Of a stretch of 63,571 nt of DNA, positions 25,914-34,650 are shown piece by piece. Under the pieces are notes generated by a model. It ran no database searches and was not told the origin of the DNA. It worked only from the letters and a program-made list of their open reading frames with translations. A program made the translations under genes and the position numbers. The stretch is from contig JAPPGI010000228.1 in the NCBI GenBank assembly GCA_028874985.1, positions 1-63,571 on the forward strand, read 5' to 3'. This DNA comes from Gemmatimonadota bacterium. GTDB taxonomy: Bacteria; Gemmatimonadota; Gemmatimonadetes; Longimicrobiales; Gaopeijiaceae. Position 1 is the stretch's first letter. Each line of letters begins with the position of its first letter.

Positions 25914-27722
25914 GTGGGCGGATGGCGCAGGGTACTTTCCTACCTCGGACCGCACCGGGGCATGCTGGCGCTCGCGGCACTGGCGAGCGTGGCCTACGCG
26001 ACACTGGACGCCTTCTCGATCGTGGTGCTGATCCCGTTCCTGGGAACGGTGTTCGGCGAGGGAGAGGGAACCGGAGTCGGCGAGGAGCCCAGCCAGGTGG
26101 ACCGCGCGCTGGAGTTCACGGTGGGCCGGTTCGTCGACCTCGACGGCGATCCGCAGACGGCCGTGGTCGGCATCATCGCCTTCATCCTGGGTCTCGTCGT
26201 GCTCAAGAACGCGGCGGGCTTCGCGCGCGCCTGCCTTGCGGCGAGGGTGGAGCAGGGGGTCACCCGCGACCTGCGCAACCAGGTGTACGGACACCTGCTG
26301 GAGCTGGACCTCGCCTTCTTCGGACGGGTTCGGACGGGCCAGATCGTGTCACGTCTCACCTACGACGTCGAGCAGCTCCGCTCGCTGGTGACCGCCGAGC
26401 TCATCAGGTCGCTCTCGTTCGTGCTGGTCTTCGCGGCGACGCTGTACTGGATGCTGGTGGTCTCGGTCGGGCTCACGCTGGCCGCCTTCATCGTCGTTCC
26501 GCTTACGATGGTGATCTGGGGGCCGCTGATCCGGCGCCTGAGGCGCGGGGACCGGCAGGTTCTGGACATCGCGGGCGAGGTCGGCTCCCACATCCAGGAG
26601 ACCGTCTCCGGCATCCGCATGGTCAAGTCCGCCTCCGCGGAGCCGCGGGAGCGGAGGCGTTTCCACAAGCTGACGACGGACTACTTCGACACCTTCCTGC
26701 GGACCGTGCGCCTGCGCGCGCTGGCGGTCCCCATCACCGAGGTGTTCGTGGCGCTCGGAACCGCGATTCTCCTCTGGTACGGGGCCCGCATGGTGGTGGT
26801 GGAAGGTTCGCTGACCGGAGGGGAGTTCGTGGGTTTCATCTTCCTGAGCACGAAGCTCTACGCCCCGGTCAAGTACCTGAGCAAGCTGCCCACGCTGATT
26901 CAGCCGGGCCTGGTGGGGGCCGAGCGAACCTTCGAGTTCCTGGACGCGCCCGTGGAGATCCGGGACCGCGCCGGCGCACGGCCGTTCACGGGGGTCCGGG
27001 AGGGGATCCGCTACCGGGACGTGCGCATGGAGTACCGGACGGGCGACCCGGTGCTGCGCGGGGTGGACTTCTTCGTTCCGGCGGGAACGGTGGTGGCGCT
27101 GGTCGGCCCCAGCGGGGCGGGCAAGACCACCGTCGTGGACCTGTTGTCGCGCTTCTACGAACCCACCGCGGGCGCGATCGAGATCGATGGAACCGACATT
27201 CGCGACCTGCGCCTCGGGTCGCTGAGGGGCGGGCTGGGGGTGGTGTCGCAGGACACGGTCCTCTTTCACGACACGGTGCGGGCCAACATCGCCTACGGGG
27301 TCGAGGACGCCCCGCCGGAGCAGGTGGAGGCGGCGGCCCGCGCGGCGCACGCCCACGACTTCGTGATGACGCTCCCGGACGGCTACGAGACCGTGGTGGG
27401 TGAGCGCGGAACCACGCTGTCGGGCGGGCAACGGCAGCGGATCGCTATCGCGCGGGCCGTGCTGCGCGACCCCCCGGTGCTGGTTCTGGACGAGGCGACG
27501 AGCGCGCTGGACACCGAGTCGGAACGGCTGGTGCAGGAGGCGGTGGAGCGACTGCTGGCGGGGCGAACCGTCTTCGTCGTCGCGCACCGTCTCTCGACGA
27601 TCCGGCGCGCCGACCGGATCGTGGTGATCGATGGGGGCAGGATCGCGCAGCAGGGAACGCACGCCGAACTGATGGCGCGGGGGGGGCTGTATCGCCGCCT
27701 GCGGGAGTTGCAGTTCCGGTGA
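25914..27722 (+). CDS. ABC transporter, fused permease and ATPase (MsbA-like)
   Basis: 602-residue half-transporter. The N-terminal six-helix ABC exporter domain (residues about 1-325) is followed by a nucleotide-binding domain with Walker A GPSGAGKTT, Q-loop VVSQDTVLFHDTV, signature LSGGQRQR, Walker B VLVLDEATSALD and switch His in VAHRLST. Members flip lipid A, other lipids or drugs. The GTG start at 25914 is 34 bp after the PorX-like gene, and its stop overlaps the start of the acyltransferase gene. That context favours lipid A or related lipid flipping. Confidence in the exact substrate is low. Confidence 0.93.
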   Translation: MGGWRRVLSYLGPHRGMLALAALASVAYATLDAFSIVVLIPFLGTVFGEGEGTGVGEEPSQVDRALEFTVGRFVDLDGDPQTAVVGIIAFILGLVVLKNAAGFARACLAARVEQGVTRDLRNQVYGHLLELDLAFFGRVRTGQIVSRLTYDVEQLRSLVTAELIRSLSFVLVFAATLYWMLVVSVGLTLAAFIVVPLTMVIWGPLIRRLRRGDRQVLDIAGEVGSHIQETVSGIRMVKSASAEPRERRRFHKLTTDYFDTFLRTVRLRALAVPITEVFVALGTAILLWYGARMVVVEGSLTGGEFVGFIFLSTKLYAPVKYLSKLPTLIQPGLVGAERTFEFLDAPVEIRDRAGARPFTGVREGIRYRDVRMEYRTGDPVLRGVDFFVPAGTVVALVGPSGAGKTTVVDLLSRFYEPTAGAIEIDGTDIRDLRLGSLRGGLGVVSQDTVLFHDTVRANIAYGVEDAPPEQVEAAARAAHAHDFVMTLPDGYETVVGERGTTLSGGQRQRIAIARAVLRDPPVLVLDEATSALDTESERLVQEAVERLLAGRTVFVVAHRLSTIRRADRIVVIDGGRIAQQGTHAELMARGGLYRRLRELQFR

Positions 27723-28732
27723 GCGCGGTGTCGCGGTCGAAGCGCGTCCGGCACCGGGTGGAGTACGCGCTGGTGCGGACGGTGGCCGCGCTCTGCAGGG
27801 CGATGCCCGAGGCCGTCGCGGACCGGGTGGGCGCCGTGCTGGGGTGGATGGCGTGGCGGGTGTGGCGGCCCCGCTGGGACGTGGTGACGAAGCAGTTGCG
27901 CATGGCCTTCCCCGACGCGGACGAAGCGTGGTGGCTGGGGGTCGCGCGCCGCTCCTACGTGCACTTCGGCGCGGAGGCGGTGGCGATGTTCCGCCTGGCG
28001 GGTGCTCGCAGCAGCGAAATCCTGAAGCGGACCCGCATGATCGGCGGCGAGGTGCTGGACGAGGCGGCGCGCGAGGGGCGGGGGGTGATGCTCGTGAGCG
28101 GCCACCTGGGCAACTGGGAGGTGGGGACGGCGGGGGTGGTGGCGCGCGGATTCGCGATGGACATCGTGGCGGCGCGGCAGCGCAACCTCCTCTTCGACAG
28201 GTACCTGACGCGCTCGCGCGAGAGGCTGGGCATGAGGGTGATCCCGCGAGAGGAGGCCAGACCCGGCGTGCTGGCGTCGCTCAAGGCGGGCCGGGTGATC
28301 GGGATCATGGGGGACCAGGATGCTCGCGGGGCGGGGATATTCGTCGACTACTTCGGCCGTGCCGCGTCCACGGCGCGCGGCCCCGCCCTGCTCGCGGTGC
28401 GGGCGGGGGCAACGGTGGCGACCTTCTACACGATCCGAAGGCGCGGATGGAGGCCCCGATACGACATCCACATCGAGGCACTGGAAGAACCGAAGGCGAG
28501 TACCGGCCGCACGGGCGGGGTCCTTGCGCGCACGCAGGCCTTCACCTCCAGGCTGGAGGAATTCGTGCGAGACCACCCGGAGCAATACCTGTGGCATCAC
28601 CGTCGCTGGAAGACATCGCCCCCCGGTGGACGGGAGCCCGCGCAACCCACCCCCCATCTCGATGCGCGCGCCGGTTCATCCACCGGCCCCCGAGGCGCGC
28701 CCCCTCCGCCGCGAACGGACCCCTCGTCGTAG
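27719..28732 (+). CDS. LpxL/HtrB-like lysophospholipid acyltransferase family protein
   Basis: 337-residue membrane-associated acyltransferase. The catalytic HxxxxE appears in SGHLGNWEVG. The later GDQDARGAGIFVDYFGRAASTARGPALLA segment matches the acceptor-site block of lauroyl/myristoyl transferases, and HPEQYLWHHRRWK is the typical C-terminal signature. It would add a secondary acyl chain to lipid A or a related lipid. The GTG start overlaps the transporter stop by four bases (GTGA), so they are translationally coupled. The last 40 residues are a Pro/Arg-rich tail of low complexity not seen in typical members. Confidence 0.9.
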   Translation: MSAVSRSKRVRHRVEYALVRTVAALCRAMPEAVADRVGAVLGWMAWRVWRPRWDVVTKQLRMAFPDADEAWWLGVARRSYVHFGAEAVAMFRLAGARSSEILKRTRMIGGEVLDEAAREGRGVMLVSGHLGNWEVGTAGVVARGFAMDIVAARQRNLLFDRYLTRSRERLGMRVIPREEARPGVLASLKAGRVIGIMGDQDARGAGIFVDYFGRAASTARGPALLAVRAGATVATFYTIRRRGWRPRYDIHIEALEEPKASTGRTGGVLARTQAFTSRLEEFVRDHPEQYLWHHRRWKTSPPGGREPAQPTPHLDARAGSSTGPRGAPPPPRTDPSS

Positions 28733-28821
28733 ATGCGGGTGCGCCGGCGGGGGAACCGTGGCCGGAACAGTATGTATAGATTCAGGGACCTGACCATACT
28801 AGTCCGGGGGCACGTCGCGCC

Positions 28822-29574
28822 ATGATCCACATCTGCATTCCCTGCCGGGACGAGGACCGCACCATCGGGGTGCTGCTCTGGAAGATCCGCGAGGTCATGC
28901 TGGAGCTGGGCCGGGACTTCCAGGTCTTCGTGCTCGACGACGGGTCCCGGGACGGCACGGGGGCGCTGCTGGAGCGGTACGGACGGGTGTTGCCCATGAC
29001 GGTCCTCACCGAGGAACGCTCCATCGGTTACGGCCGCGCCCTGGAGAAGCTCCTGAGGGCCGCCGACGGTGCGACAGGCTATCCCAGGCGGGACGCCATC
29101 GTGACGATGCAGGCGGACTTCACGGAGCACCCCGACCAGTTGCGCGCCCTGATTCGAACATTCGAAGGGGGCGCGGACATCGTCGCCTGTGAGGCCGGGA
29201 CGGGATTCGAAAAGTCTCCGCGCGCCGTTCGCCGTGCCCGGTGGCTCGCCGGCTTCGCGCTGGGTCGCCCGCCGGCGAATGACCCGGGGATCGATCGACT
29301 GCTCGGCTTCCGGGCGTATCGCGCAGTGGTGGTCAGGCGGGCGCTGCGGGCCGCCGGGAGCCGCCCCCTGATCACCACGAACGGCTGGGCCGCCAACGCC
29401 GAACTCATGAAGGTGCTCGCACCGTTCGCCCGTCGCACGGCACGGGTGCCGCTGGGACTCAGGTACGACATCCGGTGGCGGCGCACCCGGGTGCGTGTGC
29501 TTGCCACCGTGCGTGAAATCCTGCGCGTGAGGAAGATCTCGCAACTGGAGCCCGGGGGTCATGGGGTGGGTTGA
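28822..29574 (+). CDS. Glycosyltransferase family 2
   Basis: 250-residue GT-A glycosyltransferase. IHICIPCRDEDRTIG is the nucleotide-sugar-binding N-terminus, LDDGSRDGT the first Asp motif, and MQADFTEHPDQL the DxD-like metal motif followed by the ED-type region. The C-terminal part keeps a TTNGWAANAELMK segment. No membrane helices are clear. It overlaps the next gene by 14 bp, and sits 89 bp after the acyltransferase, so it is likely part of the same envelope operon. The sugar donor and acceptor are not known. Confidence 0.88.
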   Translation: MIHICIPCRDEDRTIGVLLWKIREVMLELGRDFQVFVLDDGSRDGTGALLERYGRVLPMTVLTEERSIGYGRALEKLLRAADGATGYPRRDAIVTMQADFTEHPDQLRALIRTFEGGADIVACEAGTGFEKSPRAVRRARWLAGFALGRPPANDPGIDRLLGFRAYRAVVVRRALRAAGSRPLITTNGWAANAELMKVLAPFARRTARVPLGLRYDIRWRRTRVRVLATVREILRVRKISQLEPGGHGVG

Positions 29575-30493
29575 ACGGGGCTGCTCCCGACCCGGGACGG
29601 GCATCGCGTCCCTGCCGGCCGCCCTCGCCTTCGCGCTGGGACTGTTCGCCGCAAGTCCTTTCGCCGCCGCCGCCCAGACCGGTGGCGATTCGCACCGGGA
29701 CTCGGCCGGCCCGCCGGCAGGCGGGGACGGGGACGACCCCTTGTGGGTCGGCGAAGAACTCAGGTACAGGATCAAGTATGGAATCTTCGGGATCGGCGAG
29801 GGCAGTATCGGGGTTCCGGGGATCGACACGATCGGCGGTCGGACGACCTACGCCGCCGAGATGCGCATCAGCGGCGGCATACCGGGGTACCGCATCGACC
29901 AGAGGATCTACAGCTGGATCGACACGGAAAAACTGTTCTCCAGGCGCTTCGTCAAGGACGAGGAGGACCGGCCCCGCGAATACGACTTCCTTGCCGAGCA
30001 ACGTCTGGTCCACCAGATCCGGGACAGGGACACGACCTGGGCCATCCCCACTTCGGAGCCGCTCGACGATCTCTCCATCGTCTTCCTTGCGCGCACCCTC
30101 CCGCTGGAGGTCGGACAGACCTACACCCTCAACCGATACTTCAAGGAAGAGAACAATCCGATCATCCTGAAGGTTCTGCGCAGGGACAGGCGGAAGGTGG
30201 GAGCGGGAGAGTTCAACACCATTGTCGTGCAGCCCATCATCCCCGAGAGCAGCCTGTATTCGGAGGGAGGGAACGCCGAGATCCACCTTTCCGACGACGA
30301 GCGGCGCCTTGTCGTGTACATGAAGGTGGATGTTCTCCTGCTGAACCTCACCCTCCACCTGGAGGAGTTCCAACTGGGCGGCCCGCTGGAGGACTTCGGC
30401 GGAGCGGAGGGACCAGCGGACGGAGGCGACGACTCGGGGTCGTCCTCGGACAAAGGTCCGGCCGACATCGGTCGCCGGGACCCGCCGAACTGA
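29561..30493 (+). CDS. DUF3108-type periplasmic protein
   Basis: 310 residues with a signal peptide ending AAAAQ at about residue 40. A beta-rich domain of the DUF3108 kind follows: GEELRYRIKYGIFGIGEGSI, AEMRISGGIPGYRIDQRIYS, EPLDDLSIVFLARTLPL and a late RRLVVYMKVDVLLLNLTLHL. These proteins are lipoprotein-carrier-like and of unknown biochemical function. It shares its whole fold and many motifs with the next gene, pointing to tandem duplication. The Ser/Gly/Asp-rich tail after residue 285 is low complexity. The start overlaps the glycosyltransferase stop by 14 bp. Confidence 0.8.
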   Translation: MGWVERGCSRPGTGIASLPAALAFALGLFAASPFAAAAQTGGDSHRDSAGPPAGGDGDDPLWVGEELRYRIKYGIFGIGEGSIGVPGIDTIGGRTTYAAEMRISGGIPGYRIDQRIYSWIDTEKLFSRRFVKDEEDRPREYDFLAEQRLVHQIRDRDTTWAIPTSEPLDDLSIVFLARTLPLEVGQTYTLNRYFKEENNPIILKVLRRDRRKVGAGEFNTIVVQPIIPESSLYSEGGNAEIHLSDDERRLVVYMKVDVLLLNLTLHLEEFQLGGPLEDFGGAEGPADGGDDSGSSSDKGPADIGRRDPPN

Positions 30494-30573
30494 AGTCCGG
30501 CAAGCCGCCCCCGCCGCCCGCGATGCCGGCAGCCCGCGGAGGACCTCGGTGCGAGGCTGGACGGTGCCGACGC

Positions 30574-31539
30574 ATGTCAACGGCTGAACCCCCTGCCGCA
30601 CGCGGATCGGCCGCGTGCCGGGCCCGTCCCGCGCGATCCGGGCGGGCGCCTGTCCTGCTGGTGGTCAGCCTCGTGGCACTCTCGTCTCTCGTGCCGCAGG
30701 TTCCCGCCCCGGCCCAGCAGCCCCGGCCGGCCGACACGCTCGCCGCTCTCCGCTCCGTCACGACCCCCGTCCCCTTCGGCCCCGGCGAGGAGGTCCGCTA
30801 CAAGATCAAGGTCGGCGCCTTCGCGATCGGCGAAGCGTTCATGCGGATCCCCCGCATTGACACGATTCGCGGGGTCCCCGCCTACGCGATCGAGTGGACC
30901 ATCGACGGCGGCTTCCCGGGCTTCCCGATCCGGGACCGTCTCTTCAGCTGGGTGAACACGGAGACGCTGGCGTCGCTCCGGTTCAGGAAGGAGACGCACA
31001 ACGGGACACGGCGCCGCGAAATCGAGTTCTACCCGGAGGAACGCCGCTGGCTGCGCGTCGACATCGACAGCACGGGGGTCCTGCCCACGTCTCTCCCGCT
31101 GGACGATGTTTCGTTCGTGTATTTCGCCCGCACGCTCGCACTCGAGCCCGGAACCACCCGGCGCTTCGACCACTTCTACGAGGAGAAGGGCAACCCGATC
31201 ATCCTGGACGTGCTGCGCAGGGACCGCAGGAAGGTCGGGGCGGGCGAGTTCGAGACCATCGTGATCCGTCCCGTCATCGAGACCACCCGCCTCTTCGCGG
31301 CGGACGGCAGGGGGGAAATCCACGTCTCCGACGACGACCGGCGGCTCATCGTGTACATGAAGGCGGACCTGCCCCTGGTAAACCTCACCTTCCATCTGGA
31401 GGAAGTCACGGAGGGGGTGCCGTTGGCAGCCCGCGGACGGAGTCCCCCCGGCATTCAAGCGGCGACGCATCCGCGCCGGCCTCCACGCTCCACCCTCTCA
31501 CGACGCCGGAACCCGGTGCCCGGGAAGGCTCCGTCGTGA
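30574..31539 (+). CDS. DUF3108-type periplasmic protein (tandem paralog)
   Basis: 321 residues, start ATG at 30574. A basic N-terminus and hydrophobic stretch (APVLLVVSLVALSSLVPQV) form a signal peptide ending PAPAQQ. The domain is colinear with the upstream paralog: GEEVRYKIKVGAFAIGEAFM, WTIDGGFPGFPIRDRLFSW, LPLDDVSFVYFARTLAL, NPIILDVLRRDRRKVGAGEF, RRLIVYMKADLPLVNLTFHL. The segment KVGAGEF(N/E)TIV is nearly identical in both. The C-terminal 45 residues are Arg/Pro-rich and unlike the paralog. It ends overlapping the GTG of the membrane methyltransferase gene. Confidence 0.8.
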   Translation: MSTAEPPAARGSAACRARPARSGRAPVLLVVSLVALSSLVPQVPAPAQQPRPADTLAALRSVTTPVPFGPGEEVRYKIKVGAFAIGEAFMRIPRIDTIRGVPAYAIEWTIDGGFPGFPIRDRLFSWVNTETLASLRFRKETHNGTRRREIEFYPEERRWLRVDIDSTGVLPTSLPLDDVSFVYFARTLALEPGTTRRFDHFYEEKGNPIILDVLRRDRRKVGAGEFETIVIRPVIETTRLFAADGRGEIHVSDDDRRLIVYMKADLPLVNLTFHLEEVTEGVPLAARGRSPPGIQAATHPRRPPRSTLSRRRNPVPGKAPS

Positions 31540-32096
31540 GCCTGCGCCGGCGGGGGGTCCGGCTGTGGGGAGCCTGGGTCCTGGCACTCGGCTATTTCTG
31601 GCTGGCGCGGCCGGATGGGGCATCGCTGTGGGCGGGAGGGACGGTCATCCTCGTCGGACTGGTGGTTCGCGGCTGGGCCGCGGGTGTTCTGGAGAAAAAC
31701 CGCGAACTCGCCGTATCCGGTCCCTACGCCTTCACGCGCAACCCGCTGTACCTGGGCAGCTTCGTCATCGGAACGGGTGCGGTGGTCGCCGGTGGCCGGC
31801 TTTGGATCGGCGCGGTCTTCCTGGCGTTCTTCGTGTGGGCCTACCGAGACACGATGACTCGCGAGAGCGGAGGGCTGGAAGCACGCTTCGGGGAGGGTTA
31901 CCGCCACTATCGGCACGGCGTCCCCGCCTTCCTTCCCCGGCTGACCCCCTACCGGCCGCCGGGAGAGCCCGTTCGACGGGGGACGCGTTTCTCACTTGCG
32001 CGCTATGTCCGCAACCGGGAGTGGGAGGCCGCGCTGGGGGCGGTGGCCGCGATGGGTTTTCTCGTCTTCAAGGCGGTCGGCCGGCAACTCGGTTGA
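31536..32096 (+). CDS. Isoprenylcysteine/phospholipid methyltransferase-family membrane protein
   Basis: 186-residue integral membrane enzyme with about four hydrophobic helices. The conserved C-terminal half of ICMT/PEMT-type methyltransferases is visible: GPYAFTRNPLYLGSFVI (SAM-binding His/Arg-Asn-Pro region) and ESGGLEARFGEGYRHYRHGVP. It would methylate a lipid or isoprenoid-linked group in the membrane. The GTG at 31536 overlaps the TGA of the DUF3108 gene (GTGA), which fixes the start and implies coupling. It is the last gene of the block. The C-terminus has an extra hydrophobic segment (AALGAVAAMGFLVFKAVG). Confidence 0.82.
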   Translation: MSLRRRGVRLWGAWVLALGYFWLARPDGASLWAGGTVILVGLVVRGWAAGVLEKNRELAVSGPYAFTRNPLYLGSFVIGTGAVVAGGRLWIGAVFLAFFVWAYRDTMTRESGGLEARFGEGYRHYRHGVPAFLPRLTPYRPPGEPVRRGTRFSLARYVRNREWEAALGAVAAMGFLVFKAVGRQLG

Positions 32097-32118
32097 GCCG
32101 GGTCGACGTTCGGACGCT

Positions 32119-32544
32119 TCACGCCGGACCGGTGTCCGCCGATGCCTCCCCTTCGACCTCCACCAGAAAGAGGCTCGGTCCCGCGTGGACATGGCCCTTC
32201 ACCCGGACTTCGAATTCGTATCGTCCGGGGACGGGGAAGACCACATCCTCCAGCGGCATGACCAGCGGGGTCCGGGGGGGTGGCCTGCCGGCGCGCGCGG
32301 GCGTCACCGCGGACTCCCCTTCGACCGTGAGCGTTGGGCGGCCCTCGGGGTCGCGAACGTCGATGCGAAAGACGTGACGGCCTTCGTCGGTCCGGTCCCA
32401 TTCCAGGGTAAGTACAAGGGTCATTCGGTCCTGGCGGGCGGGGAAGCCGGGGGCGTACAGGTCGTGGAAGACGCCGTGGAGGTCGAGCTTGCCATCGGGC
32501 CCGGGGGCGGCGTGATCGCAGACGGCGGCGGTCAGTATTCTCAC
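32119..32544 (-). CDS. DUF6941-like protein
   Basis: 141-residue protein of unknown function, convergent with the methyltransferase gene. It opens MRILTAAVCDHAAPGPDGKL, typical of the small family in which the N-terminal strand begins with an alanine-cysteine segment and a DLHGVFHDLYAPGFPAR block. It continues with beta strands such as MTLVLTLEWDRTDEGRHVF and a late PGRYEFEVRVKG, which give an Ig-like sandwich look. No signal peptide. The DUF name is from pattern memory and should be checked by profile search. Confidence 0.65.
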   Translation of the reverse strand: MRILTAAVCDHAAPGPDGKLDLHGVFHDLYAPGFPARQDRMTLVLTLEWDRTDEGRHVFRIDVRDPEGRPTLTVEGESAVTPARAGRPPPRTPLVMPLEDVVFPVPGRYEFEVRVKGHVHAGPSLFLVEVEGEASADTGPA

Positions 32545-32653
32545 GGGTCCCTGCGACTCGAAGTCGCCGAGCGAGGGTCCTTTCTTGCCATTGGCGCGTC
32601 TTCCCGTACTTTATGGGCTTCGCCCGCGCGGCATGGTGTCGCGCGGGAGGGGA

Positions 32654-32669
32654 GCGGGAGCGCTCCCGC
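32654..32669. promoter_or_regulatory. 16-bp perfect palindrome upstream of a small gene
   Basis: GCGGGAGCGCTCCCGC is a perfect dyad 27 bp ahead of the GTG start at 32697. Its central spacing of zero makes it more like a protein-binding operator than an RNA hairpin, though a small hairpin is possible. Regulation of the following small gene is inferred. Confidence 0.35.
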
Positions 32670-32696
32670 CGAGTCGACCAATTACAAGGAGGAGTA

Positions 32697-32993
32697 GTGG
32701 CGAAGCAAGAGCCGATGGACCGGGCGCGGGATGAGCTGTTCAGTCACATTCACCGTTGCGGAGTCCTGGAGGCACACGAAGAGGACCAGGACTCGTGGAT
32801 GACGGAGACCATCGAATACCTGGCTGAGCGCTATCCGGATTTGGGGGTGAAGGAACTGACTCAGCTCAAGGCGGTGGGGATGCAGTTCTGCAAACCGGTG
32901 ATCTCACGGCTCAAGCGCGAACCTCCCCCTGAGCAGCCCGTCGTGTCGGAAGAAACCGGTGAAGCCCTCCTGGGAGCGCCCAGGGAGGCCTGA
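32697..32993 (+). CDS. Small hypothetical protein, 98 aa
   Basis: Not recognised. The GTG at 32697 is preceded by AAGGAGGA with a short gap, a strong ribosome-binding site. The product is an acidic, helical cytoplasmic protein (MDRARDELFSHIHRC, EEDQDSWMTETIEYLAERYPDL, VKELTQLKAVGMQFCKPVISRL) with two isolated cysteines and a proline-rich tail. It might bind a partner through its helices. It stands alone between the DUF6941-like gene and the glycosylasparaginase gene. Codon use fits a real gene. Confidence 0.7.
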   Translation: MAKQEPMDRARDELFSHIHRCGVLEAHEEDQDSWMTETIEYLAERYPDLGVKELTQLKAVGMQFCKPVISRLKREPPPEQPVVSEETGEALLGAPREA

Positions 32994-33109
32994 GCGGACT
33001 GGCGGCCCGTGGAAGGATCACCCCCCTTGGAGCGCCCTGCCGGCTCGGCGCCTGGCCGTTCCCGGTGCTCGCGGGGACGGATGCACGGACCGCCGGGAAG
33101 GGACCAGCC

Positions 33110-34210
33110 ATGACCAGCCGTCGTGATTTCCTCAGGACTTCGGCCGGTGTCGGCGTGGGCGCCGCCGTCGGACTCGGCTCGGCCCGGCCACTGCGAGGTG
33201 CGCCCGGGGTGCTGCGAAGCCGGGTGGCCCCCGTCGCCATCGCCAGCGGCAACGGAACGGAAGCGGTGGACACGGCGTTTCGCATGGTGAGCGAGGGTGG
33301 GGACACCCTGGATGCCGTGGTGGAGGGCGTGAACATCGTGGAGCGCGATCCGAACGACACCTCCGTGGGTTTCGGCGGGCTTCCGAATCTGGACGGCGTG
33401 GTGCAGCTCGACTCCTCCGTGATGCACGGCCCCAGCCGGGGAGCGGGGGCGGTCGCCTGTCTCGAGGGTATCAAGACACCGTCCCGCGTTGCCGTGGACG
33501 TGATGCGCTACACCGACCATGTGCTCCTGGTGGGCAGGGGTGCCCAGCGATTCGCCGTCTCGATGGGGCATGCCGTGGAGAACCTGCTCACCGATGGGAC
33601 CCGGCGCCGGTGGATCGAGTGGCGCGCGAGGATGAGCGACACCGACGACTACCTCACGCCGGAGGAATCGGGCCAGGAGGCTCCTCCCTTCCGGAACGGG
33701 GGGGACCCGGGCATGGACATGCTGGACTCCCACGACGGCGTGCGCCCCCAGGGGACGATCAACTGCAACGTGGTCAACCGGGACGGCGACCTTTCCGGGG
33801 TGACCACCACGTCGGGGCTGGCCTGGAAGATTCCGGGGCGGGTCGGGGACTCCCCGATCGTGGGCGCGGGTCTGTACGTGGACAACGACGTGGGCGCCTG
33901 CGGGTCCACCGGCCGGGGCGAGGCCGTGATCAAGACCTGCGGCTCGCACTCCGTGATCGAGCTGATGCGCGCGGGCATGTCGCCGACGGACGCGTGCCTG
34001 GAAGCGCTGCGGCGGGTCGTGACCTTCACGACCGAAGCCCGGCTCAGGAACGCCGCGGGGCGCCCGAACTTCAACGTGAACTACTACGCCGTGAACAAGA
34101 GCGGCGAGTACGGCGGCGCGGCGATCTGGTCCGGCGCGCGCTTCGCCGTTTGCAGCGGTGGGGAGAGCCGCCGCGAGGATTCGGCCTACCTGTTCGAGAG
34201 GGGTAGTTGA
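33110..34210 (+). CDS. N4-(beta-N-acetylglucosaminyl)-L-asparaginase, Tat-exported
   Basis: Ntn-hydrolase of the glycosylasparaginase family, 366 residues, which cleaves the Asn-GlcNAc link of glycopeptides after self-processing. The N-terminus MTSRRDFLRTSAGVG is a twin-arginine signal, so it is exported folded. The self-cleavage threonine is Thr216 in PQGTINCNVVNRDGDLSG. The substrate and catalytic regions TTTSGLAWKIPGRVGDSPI and GSTGRGEAVIKTCGSHSVIE are well conserved. The processing residue before Thr is Gly rather than the usual Asp, so the cleavage junction differs from human AGA (HD/T). The ATG at 33110 follows GGGA. The next gene starts within its stop codon region. Confidence 0.92.
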   Translation: MTSRRDFLRTSAGVGVGAAVGLGSARPLRGAPGVLRSRVAPVAIASGNGTEAVDTAFRMVSEGGDTLDAVVEGVNIVERDPNDTSVGFGGLPNLDGVVQLDSSVMHGPSRGAGAVACLEGIKTPSRVAVDVMRYTDHVLLVGRGAQRFAVSMGHAVENLLTDGTRRRWIEWRARMSDTDDYLTPEESGQEAPPFRNGGDPGMDMLDSHDGVRPQGTINCNVVNRDGDLSGVTTTSGLAWKIPGRVGDSPIVGAGLYVDNDVGACGSTGRGEAVIKTCGSHSVIELMRAGMSPTDACLEALRRVVTFTTEARLRNAAGRPNFNVNYYAVNKSGEYGGAAIWSGARFAVCSGGESRREDSAYLFERGS

Positions 34211-34629
34211 GCGGCGGCGGCGCGGGTGAGGGTGGACGGAGCGGGAAGAACCCGAAGGCGCCGGCCCGGGAGAAACCGAAGCCCGTCGGCTTCGGCGTCG
34301 AGGAGTTGGCCGAGGTGAAGAAGATGGAGCGCCTCCACTGTTCCGGGCGGCAGGTGCCTTCTCCGATGGGAGGATTCCTGATGGACCTGGGGGTGAGGAA
34401 GGAAACGGACGGGACCAGCACGATCCTCTTCGAGTGCAAGACATCGGCGCTGCGCTACCAGTTGCCCCTGAGGATCAGCACCTGGAGAGAGAGAAGAAAG
34501 GTGAGGGTTCAGGCGGAAGAGGGACTGGATCCGCTGTGTCCGCGGGGAGAACTCGGTCCTCCGCTGGTCCGGCGCGGCAAGGACTTCTTCTGTCCCCGTT
34601 GCAGCATCATGTTCGGGCGGGTTCCGTAG
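34207..34629 (+). CDS. Hypothetical protein with C-terminal Cys pair
   Basis: Not recognised, 140 residues. The TTG at 34207 overlaps the stop of the glycosylasparaginase gene, suggesting coupling. A Gly/Lys/Pro-rich N-terminus precedes a helical stretch (GVEELAEVKKMERL) and a beta-rich part. The C-terminus has DPLCPRG and FFCPRCSIMFG, giving three cysteines. The CPRC knuckle could be half of a small zinc ribbon, with other ligands supplied by another site. Function unknown. Confidence 0.6.
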   Translation: MSGGGAGEGGRSGKNPKAPAREKPKPVGFGVEELAEVKKMERLHCSGRQVPSPMGGFLMDLGVRKETDGTSTILFECKTSALRYQLPLRISTWRERRKVRVQAEEGLDPLCPRGELGPPLVRRGKDFFCPRCSIMFGRVP

Positions 34630-34650
34630 CAAGCCGCGCGTGGAGGCCGC

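Noticed and set aside
24311-32096. Type 9 secretion locus
   Set aside because: Only the PorX-like regulator is present; none of the PorK/L/M/N, Sov or PorV-like components is recognisable.
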